Source: an uncultured Lachnospiraceae bacterium
GTDB lineage: Bacteria; Bacillota; Clostridia; Lachnospirales; Lachnospiraceae
Reading direction: 5' to 3'
Length of the DNA: 20,128 nucleotides
Assembly: GCA_910579425.1 (NCBI GenBank)
Contig: CAJTVL010000066.1
Span: 1 to 20,128, forward strand
Shown: piece by piece, positions 15,147 through 20,128 of the stretch
How the letters are laid out: every line of letters starts with the position of its first letter
Numbering within the stretch: position 1 is the first letter of the stretch
Position numbers and translations under genes: made by a program
Notes under the pieces: model-generated
Seen by the model: only the letters and a program-made list of their open reading frames with translations
Told to the model about the DNA's origin: nothing
Database searches by the model: none

Positions 15147-16763
15147 ATGGAGAAACAGAGCATCAATAAGAGTAAAATCGTAAAATTTGTTCGGGGGGGG
15201 GTATTTTCGCTTCTGTTGCTGTTTCAGATCGGAATGATTTTTTATTTTAATTTTTCCGATGTACGTAATTCATTGGACAGCGATTTTGCCAATACGATTT
15301 ATCATTTTCAGGAGGTAATCAGAAACGGTACGTTAAATCTTGAAAACTGGAATCACACCACCTCCATGGAGCTTGACGCAACCTTCCTGTTTGCGGTACC
15401 GGTCTATTATTTGATACATAATATATATACCGCTGTGGGAATTGCCAATATGATCTATGTTGTGCTGTATATCGTGACGATTTGCGGTATTTTCAGAGGG
15501 CTGCAAGTAAAGAAGCGTTATCTGTTTTTTACTCTGTGTCTGGTTTTGACTCCCTATTCCTTCGGAATGCTGGAATATTTTAATATGATGTTTTACGGAG
15601 GAGCCTGTTACTCCCTGAAAACATTAGTCCCCTTGCTTTTTATTTGGCTCTTTATGCTTTTTGAAAAGCAGGGGGAAAGGAAAAGAGAAAAAGGTTTAAA
15701 AGCGATAGTTTTATTGTTATACTTTTTCCTTTTGTTTGTCACTTCATTTTCAACCGGATTTTATGTGATGCTTTGCGGTATCCTTCCTCTATTTGGCTGT
15801 ATGATACTGGATATTTTGAAAACGGGTGCATGGTCAGGCAGATACCGGCGCTCACAGATAGGACTTGCTGCCGGAAGTGTTATTGTTTTTGTGACAGGCT
15901 ATTTGCTCCACCAAAAATTTTATGGTCTTATTTCAAGAAACGGGATGATGCTGACCAAGATAGAGAATTATGCTGTTAATTTCAGGGCCTGTGTCAGAGG
16001 AATATTCGACGTATTCGGCGCAACATTCTCAGAGGATATCAGAGCCTTGTCGCCTGAGGGGCTCTGGTATTGTCTGAAAATGGGGTTTGTCGTACTGCTT
16101 TTGATTGTCCTGGGAGTTCGCATGTTCCGCCTGTTTCAGAAGAGGCAGAGACCGGATGTGAGAGATTTCCTTACAGTCCTGCCCCTGTTTAATTTCCTGG
16201 TGTTATTGATAGCAGATTCCAGGTATTCTGCCAATACACACATTGAATACCGTTATTATCTGATAGGCGCAGTCCCTCTTCTTTTGCTCCTGGGAATACA
16301 ACTGGACGAGTGGGAGGAAAAATGGAACGGGTTTCAGAAGAATATCCTGCTGCTTCTGTCAGGCGCTGCTTTAGCACTTTTGATGGCTGGAAACAACGTG
16401 GAGGTGATCAGACGATGGGATCGAACCTCTTACGCGGTGGAGCTGTGCAACTACTTTAACACCTTAGATGTGGAATCTGTATTTTTTGTAAATGATCCGG
16501 ATACGGCGCATATTTGTAAAGGGATTGATGCAAACCATAAATTCGGAACGTTCTTGTCAGATACCCAATCCCTGGAACTGAGTATTTGCAGCTACTATGA
16601 ATCGGAGCACGGCAGCTTTTATGGCGGCAAAAATGCGCTGGCCGTGTTTATCTACACCGTCCCCGAAGATTATATGCCGGAGGAAATTGCTTCTCATTAT
16701 AGAAAGGTAGGAACCGTAAGATGGTTTGAAATCTATGTGGGCGATGAGGTTTTATTCCCGTAG
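15147..16763 (+). CDS. Multi-pass membrane protein, GT-C glycosyltransferase-like
   Basis: 538 residues with about 10-11 hydrophobic segments, the first at about 18-36, and a soluble C-terminal region of about 120 residues. The first outer loop has D44-S-D46 (SLDSDFANT), where GT-C polyprenyl-phosphate-sugar transferases carry acidic catalytic residues, so a glycosyltransferase is likely; no donor or acceptor can be named. Start ATG follows GGAGAGAGGG, 15 bases after the ppk1 stop, so it is probably cotranscribed. Codons 16-19 (Arg-Gly-Gly-Val) contain nine consecutive G (15193-15201); loss or gain of one G gives an early stop. Base use is more A+T-rich than its neighbours, which could reflect membrane composition or transfer. 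Confidence 0.7.
   Translation: MEKQSINKSKIVKFVRGGVFSLLLLFQIGMIFYFNFSDVRNSLDSDFANTIYHFQEVIRNGTLNLENWNHTTSMELDATFLFAVPVYYLIHNIYTAVGIANMIYVVLYIVTICGIFRGLQVKKRYLFFTLCLVLTPYSFGMLEYFNMMFYGGACYSLKTLVPLLFIWLFMLFEKQGERKREKGLKAIVLLLYFFLLFVTSFSTGFYVMLCGILPLFGCMILDILKTGAWSGRYRRSQIGLAAGSVIVFVTGYLLHQKFYGLISRNGMMLTKIENYAVNFRACVRGIFDVFGATFSEDIRALSPEGLWYCLKMGFVVLLLIVLGVRMFRLFQKRQRPDVRDFLTVLPLFNFLVLLIADSRYSANTHIEYRYYLIGAVPLLLLLGIQLDEWEEKWNGFQKNILLLLSGAALALLMAGNNVEVIRRWDRTSYAVELCNYFNTLDVESVFFVNDPDTAHICKGIDANHKFGTFLSDTQSLELSICSYYESEHGSFYGGKNALAVFIYTVPEDYMPEEIASHYRKVGTVRWFEIYVGDEVLFP
15193..15201 (+). repeat. G9 homopolymer inside a coding region
   Basis: Nine G in a row, 46 bases after the first base of the start codon of the membrane-protein gene. 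One G fewer leads to TGA at 15235-15237 and one more to TAA at 15248-15250 (window coordinates), so slippage would switch the gene off. Confidence 0.9.
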
Positions 16764-16856
16764 CCTTTCTCTTGTCTTGAGGGGAGGAACTGATAGTTGC
16801 CTTATGCCGGCATTGCAGGATAGCTAAAAAGAAAGTTTAAAAAAAGGATACAAACT

Positions 16857-17498
16857 ATGCTGAATAAAGAATATACGATTATTTTGGCCTCCGCCTCCCC
16901 AAGACGCAGGGAGCTGCTTGCCCAGATCGGCATTGCCTATCAGGTGATGGTCAGCGATGCGGATGAAACTGCTTCCAGCCAAAAGCCCTGGGAAATGGTG
17001 GAGGAAATTTCTGCCCGCAAAGCGGAGGCGGTGCTCAGGAAGATTTTAACGGAAGAAGGGCGGAGAGCTGCAGGTGTGCAGAGGACAGGACAGGGGAAGC
17101 CAGACTCCTTTGTGGTGGTGGGAGCGGATACCGTGGTTGCCTTAGGGCAGCAGATCATGGGAAAACCAAAGGGGAAGGAAGACGCCGTTCGAATGCTTTC
17201 TCTTCTCCAGGGAAAGACCCATCAGGTCTATACAGGAGTGACGCTGCTGATTGCAGATGGGGAAGAAAGTAAGCCCCGCAGGCTTTCTTTTCATGAAAAA
17301 ACGGAGGTAACCATGTACCCCATGAGCCGGGAGGAAATCTGCGCTTATGTGGAGAGCGGCGAGCCCATGGATAAGGCCGGGGCCTACGGGATTCAGGGAA
17401 GATGCGCGGCCTTTATCAGAGGGATATGCGGAGATTATAATAATGTTGTGGGCCTGCCGGTGGGAAGATTATATCAGGAGCTTAAGGAGAATATATGA
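16857..17498 (+). CDS. maf: Maf-family nucleoside triphosphate pyrophosphatase
   Basis: 213 residues. Hydrolyses dTTP/UTP or modified NTPs to the monophosphate and is linked to septum inhibition and nucleotide-pool cleaning in other bacteria. SASPRR (12-17) contacts phosphates, GADTVV has the catalytic D91, and MDKAGAYGIQG and GDYNNVVGLPV are C-terminal signatures. Slightly longer than usual (about 190) through an insertion near 65-84. ATG 16857 follows AAAAGGAT. The 93 bases upstream hold a 10-bp palindrome (ATGCCGGCAT) but no convincing promoter or terminator. Its stop overlaps the next start (ATGA). Confidence 0.93.
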   Translation: MLNKEYTIILASASPRRRELLAQIGIAYQVMVSDADETASSQKPWEMVEEISARKAEAVLRKILTEEGRRAAGVQRTGQGKPDSFVVVGADTVVALGQQIMGKPKGKEDAVRMLSLLQGKTHQVYTGVTLLIADGEESKPRRLSFHEKTEVTMYPMSREEICAYVESGEPMDKAGAYGIQGRCAAFIRGICGDYNNVVGLPVGRLYQELKENI

Positions 17499-18289
17499 TA
17501 CGTTTAATTGCATCGGATGTAGACGGAACCTTGATCAAGGATTCAACGCCGGATCTGTATCCGGAAATGGCTGATACCATCAGAAAGCTTAAGGAAAGAG
17601 GAATTTTATTCTGTGCCGCCAGCGGCAGACAGTATGCAAGCCTGAAAAATGTTTTCAGGGAGGTGGCGGAGGATATTGCCTATATCGCGGAAAACGGCGC
17701 GCATATCCGTTACCTGCATAAGGATATTTCCGTGACGCCCATGAAGCGGGAGGATATAGAGGGAATCATGACAATGCTCCGTCCTCACTACGGGGAATGC
17801 GAGGCGGTGATCTCCACGCCTGCAGGAAGCCTGATCGAGAGCAAAGACCAGGACTTCCTTGATCTGCTTACCTATGGCTATCACAATAACTTCAGGCAGG
17901 TGGAGGACGTGCTTGCCCGGGAAGAGGAGATCATTAAGATTGCGGTTTACAGGAAAGGGAGTATCCGTTCCCTTGGCGAGAGCCTGTTTATCCCCTCCTG
18001 GCAGGACAAGGTCAAAGCCTGTATGGCAGGGGAAGAGTGGGTGGACTTTATGGACAGGTCGGTGGATAAGGGGCGGGGGCTTCAGATTTTGGCGCAGACC
18101 CTTGGCATCCGGCAGGAAGAGGTTATGGCTTTCGGGGATAATGACAACGACATCGGCATGATGCTTGCCGCAGGGATCAGCTATGCGGTGGAAACGGCCG
18201 TACCGAAGGTCAAGGAAGCGGCAGGGAGGATTTGTCCGGGCTGGGCCGAAAAAGGAGTTTACCAGGTGATCAGCCGGGAGCTTTTTTAA
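17495..18289 (+). CDS. Cof-type HAD-superfamily phosphatase
   Basis: 264 residues. HAD motif I is DVDGTL with nucleophile D8 and acid D10, motif II is in CAASGRQ, motif III lysine in the IKIAVYR/VDKGRG region, and motif IV is FGDNDNDIGM. The mid-protein alpha/beta cap (about 85-185) makes it class IIB (Cof), typically acting on sugar phosphates, FMN-like compounds or pyridoxal phosphate; the substrate cannot be told. ATG 17495 overlaps the maf stop (ATGA), so the two are translationally coupled. A short AGCTT...AAGCT repeat at the stop codon lacks the form of a terminator. Confidence 0.92.
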   Translation: MIRLIASDVDGTLIKDSTPDLYPEMADTIRKLKERGILFCAASGRQYASLKNVFREVAEDIAYIAENGAHIRYLHKDISVTPMKREDIEGIMTMLRPHYGECEAVISTPAGSLIESKDQDFLDLLTYGYHNNFRQVEDVLAREEEIIKIAVYRKGSIRSLGESLFIPSWQDKVKACMAGEEWVDFMDRSVDKGRGLQILAQTLGIRQEEVMAFGDNDNDIGMMLAAGISYAVETAVPKVKEAAGRICPGWAEKGVYQVISRELF

Positions 18290-18349
18290 GCTGCTTAGGG
18301 TATCTCTACTTTGCATAAATGATTGATATAAATTTTGTAAGGATTGGTA

Positions 18350-18378
18350 TTGACGGCATAGCCCTGTTCAAGCATAAT
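18350..18378 (+). promoter_or_regulatory. Sigma-A promoter for the small acidic protein
   Basis: -35 TTGACG (18350-18355), a 17-base spacer and -10 CATAAT (18373-18378), 39 bases before the ATG at 18418. Confidence 0.65.
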
Positions 18379-18417
18379 AAAAGTACCACTAGTTTGTTTT
18401 ATCAAGGAGGAGAAAAT

Positions 18418-18684
18418 ATGCACGAATTTGACGATGCGGTATTACAATGCTTTTTAGACAACCAGGGACAGTTGTTCCCGGAGGAGGATGTGGCTTCTTC
18501 CCTGGAAGAAGCGGAGGCCTTTCTTGAGGAGAGCCTGGCAGTGGTAGTGAATTCTATCGATGAAATCTGGGAGTTTTTTGAGGAGGAAGGCCTGGATGTG
18601 GACGGAGCCCAGGGAGATGAAATCCTTGAGGCGGACGAGGTCTTTGATGTAGGCGACGGCAGGTATCTGATCGTGGAAGGATAA
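18418..18684 (+). CDS. Small, extremely acidic protein of unknown function
   Basis: 88 residues from ATG 18418, which follows a near-perfect AAGGAGG; an ATG at 18319 in the same frame lies before the promoter and is rejected. By count 28 of 88 residues are Asp or Glu against one Arg and no Lys, so the predicted pI is very low. It looks mainly helical (EEAEAFLEESLAVVVNSIDEI) with a hydrophobic GRYLIVEG C-terminus. No signal peptide, no metal site and one Cys. I recall similar short acidic proteins in Lachnospiraceae being labelled glyoxalase in databases, but no glyoxalase fold or metal ligands are visible here. It is monocistronic with its own promoter and terminator. Confidence 0.85.
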   Translation: MHEFDDAVLQCFLDNQGQLFPEEDVASSLEEAEAFLEESLAVVVNSIDEIWEFFEEEGLDVDGAQGDEILEADEVFDVGDGRYLIVEG

Positions 18685-18726
18685 TAGTGCAGGACGGCAG
18701 GCTTCCCGGTTATCCATATTTTCAAT

Positions 18727-18756
18727 AAAACGCAGGCTGCGGAGCCTGCGTTTTTT
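18727..18756. terminator. Bidirectional intrinsic terminator
   Basis: Stem CGCAGGCT/AGCCTGCG (18731-18738 and 18743-18750) with loop GCGG, extended by A/T pairs and followed by TTTTTT on the + side and TTTT on the minus side. It separates the convergent small acidic protein gene and the acyltransferase gene. Confidence 0.9.
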
Positions 18757-18771
18757 GCATAGATGTACGAT

Positions 18772-20049
18772 TCAGCCTGCTCCTGCGGCGCCATGAATTT
18801 CATCCGAAATCCCACGAAGCAGTTCTTCCAGCTGCAACTGATCTTCCCGGGTACACTGGGACACGATACAGAGAGATACGTCCCCATTTAATCCGCTGGC
18901 AGAAACCTGAAGCGCGGGCTTTTTCTTAAGGGGGCCTGCAAAAAGCATTCGCTCTGCGGCCAACTCTCCTATTTTCAGCTCGTCCCCTTTTACATTTCCC
19001 AGATTGGTCAGACCGATAGATAAGCTGCTGTATAGGATCTCGCTCAAAGGGATGAGTACAGGAAAAAGAGTGATTTTAAACAGCTTATCCATAGCCAGAA
19101 TCATTCCCAGCCCGGCCGTTTTGTCATCCTTTAGGGCCAGGGTCTGCTGTGTGATGTGGCACAGCGTATGACTAAAATCGGGCCCCACGCCCTGGGGAAG
19201 GCTGGTGTTTAAGGGCCCCGAAAGATTGGCTACTCCCTGGGAGTCCCCCTCCGGAATATATTTTCTCAAATCCATCATGGAGGCGATAGACACGGGAGTC
19301 TTTTCGGATAAAGCCATCTGCCGTGCATAGGCCCGGTAATAAGCCGCCAGGATCACGTCATTGACAGAACTGCCCTCTGTCAGTCGCCGGCATGAGGAAA
19401 TGGTTTCTTTGGGGATAAGGCATTGCACCAGGCAGGGCTCTCCCTCACCCTCTGTGGCAAAATGCCACTCGCTTTTGATAGCTGCCCTGTGCCCGGATTG
19501 CGCTTTGTGAAATTCATGCCGGAAAATTTCAAAATCTTCCCTGCGGCATTGCTTTACGGAACGGCTTCCTGATTTAAGTTCTACCTCCTGGCCGCTATTT
19601 CCTGCTAAAAGGGCATTGTAAATCTCCACCAGCTTTTTCAGCAGATAAGCCGCATCCCGGCCATCGGCGCACATATGTCCCACCAGAAACACGAGAGCGC
19701 TTTCCGAGCCGTTTTGAAACAAATAGCAGCGTATCTGCGTTTCGCCGGCATAGTCTATGGAATGCAGGGCCGCTTCTCTGGCCGCATCCATCACGTCCCC
19801 CTGAATTTCTTCGATGACGGTAAGAGAGTCGGTCTCATAGTCCTTTCTGGTGATCCAACGTGTTCCCAAAAGATCCGCATGGAACGAACTGTGAAGAATT
19901 GTCAGCCGCTGAACCAGTATTTGTGCCGCTTGGCTTAAAAGATGGCCGTCTAGCAGGCAGGGATATTTCAGTATAAACCGTATGGTGCTGTCATTAAATT
20001 TTCGTGTGAGATATTGGGTCTGATCGCCGACTTCTGTTTTTTGTATCAT
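18772..20049 (-). CDS. Free-standing condensation-domain-like acyltransferase
   Basis: 425 residues, the size of one CoA-dependent-acyltransferase-fold unit. The active-site motif H-x-x-x-D-G is H125-MCA-D129-G130; the first His of the classic HHxxxDG is Gly, while the catalytic second His is kept. C-terminal half has SSVNDVILAAYYRAYARQM, SMMDLRKYIP, ANLSGPLNTSLP and LSIGLTNLGNV, the layout seen in non-ribosomal peptide condensation domains and in alcohol O-acetyltransferase, PapA or wax-ester-synthase relatives. It would join an acyl thioester to an amine or alcohol. No carrier protein, adenylation domain or other biosynthetic gene is visible, so substrates are unknown. Start ATG 20049-20047 follows AAAGGAA. 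Ends at the shared terminator. Confidence 0.8.
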   Translation of the reverse strand: MIQKTEVGDQTQYLTRKFNDSTIRFILKYPCLLDGHLLSQAAQILVQRLTILHSSFHADLLGTRWITRKDYETDSLTVIEEIQGDVMDAAREAALHSIDYAGETQIRCYLFQNGSESALVFLVGHMCADGRDAAYLLKKLVEIYNALLAGNSGQEVELKSGSRSVKQCRREDFEIFRHEFHKAQSGHRAAIKSEWHFATEGEGEPCLVQCLIPKETISSCRRLTEGSSVNDVILAAYYRAYARQMALSEKTPVSIASMMDLRKYIPEGDSQGVANLSGPLNTSLPQGVGPDFSHTLCHITQQTLALKDDKTAGLGMILAMDKLFKITLFPVLIPLSEILYSSLSIGLTNLGNVKGDELKIGELAAERMLFAGPLKKKPALQVSASGLNGDVSLCIVSQCTREDQLQLEELLRGISDEIHGAAGAG

Positions 20050-20069
20050 ATTGAAATATTCCTTTCATT

Positions 20070-20098
20070 ATTATAAACCTGAATCCGTGAGACTTATT
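20070..20098 (-). promoter_or_regulatory. Candidate promoter for the acyltransferase gene
   Basis: On the minus strand a perfect -10 TATAAT (20075-20070) sits about 20 bases before the start, but the -35 position (AATAAG) is poor. It may need an activator. Confidence 0.35.
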
Positions 20099-20116
20099 GT
20101 CCCGGCACATTGACAA
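20097..20116. promoter_or_regulatory. Possible operator or divergent promoter element
   Basis: TTGTC (20097-20101) and GACAA (20112-20116) form an inverted repeat with a 10-base gap. The right arm is part of a perfect -35 TTGACA (20110-20115) pointing out of the window, whose -10 would lie past the end. Arms are short. Confidence 0.25.
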
Positions 20117-20128
20117 CTACATATTTAA

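Noticed and set aside
16764..16856. Palindrome ATGCCGGCAT in the gap before maf as a terminator
   Set aside because: There is no loop or T-run at the expected place. It may be chance or a small operator, but nothing supports a call.
18270..18300. AGCTT...AAGCT repeat with a T-run at the end of the HAD gene
   Set aside because: The stem is only five bp and the T-run is in the loop, not after the stem, so it is not an intrinsic terminator.
17606..18316. 236-codon minus frame opposite the HAD phosphatase gene
   Set aside because: The + strand gene has all HAD motifs. The antisense frame is His- and Pro-rich, has no motif and is typical of shadow frames.
18319..18417. Longer version of the small acidic protein from ATG 18319
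   Set aside because: The promoter -10 at 18373-18378 lies downstream of that ATG, and AAGGAGG precedes ATG 18418.
1..20128. CRISPR array, tRNA, rRNA, transposon ends or prophage genes
   Set aside because: No regularly spaced repeats, cloverleaf-like sequences, rRNA segments, transposase or phage-like proteins were found on reading both strands.

Overview
The window reads as ordinary chromosome from a Gram-positive anaerobe of the class Clostridia, most likely Lachnospiraceae. G+C is roughly half by eye. Strong purine-rich ribosome binding sites precede most starts, sigma-A-type promoters have 17-base spacers, and intrinsic terminators have T-runs. The gene families (aspartate transcarbamoylase with a separate PyrI, a FolB-FolK fusion, a DUF815 ATPase beside Ppx and PPK1) fit that group. 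The genus cannot be fixed from the sequence alone. No rRNA, tRNA, CRISPR array, insertion sequence or phage gene was seen.

Layout, left to right. (1) 1-128: tail of a + strand gene, convergent with (2) pyrB-pyrI on the minus strand (138-1563), behind a nitroreductase-like gene (1661-2203). A terminator-like hairpin sits directly in front of the pyrB ribosome binding site and inside a short leader reading frame, which suggests attenuation. (3) 2369-3301: response regulator-diguanylate cyclase with its own promoter, ending in a terminator that also overlaps the end of a convergent small membrane protein (3315-3752). (4) 3829-7465: folate operon folC-folE-folP-folBK, closed by a strong terminator. 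(5) 7534-8559 minus: membrane-anchored DUF5050-like protein. (6) 8811-9932: chorismate mutase-prephenate dehydratase. (7) 10001-16763: DUF815 AAA+ ATPase, exopolyphosphatase (ppx), polyphosphate kinase (ppk1) and a multi-pass membrane protein, closely packed. (8) 16857-18289: maf and a Cof-type HAD phosphatase with overlapping stop and start. (9) 18418-18684: an extremely acidic 88-residue protein with its own promoter and terminator. (10) 18772-20049 minus: a free-standing condensation-domain-like acyltransferase.

How they work together. pyrB and pyrI make the catalytic and regulatory chains of aspartate carbamoyltransferase. The fol genes cover GTP cyclohydrolase, pterin side-chain removal, pyrophosphorylation, dihydropteroate synthesis and glutamylation. 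ppk1 and ppx make and degrade polyphosphate, and the DUF815 ATPase is translationally tied to ppx, so a link to polyphosphate is a reasonable guess.

Most of the window is housekeeping. The parts most worth a second look are the pyrB leader, a nine-G tract near the start of the membrane-protein gene after ppk1 (a possible on/off switch), the DUF815-ppx-ppk1 linkage, the acidic small protein and the orphan acyltransferase. I did not find a clearly new defence or mobile system.
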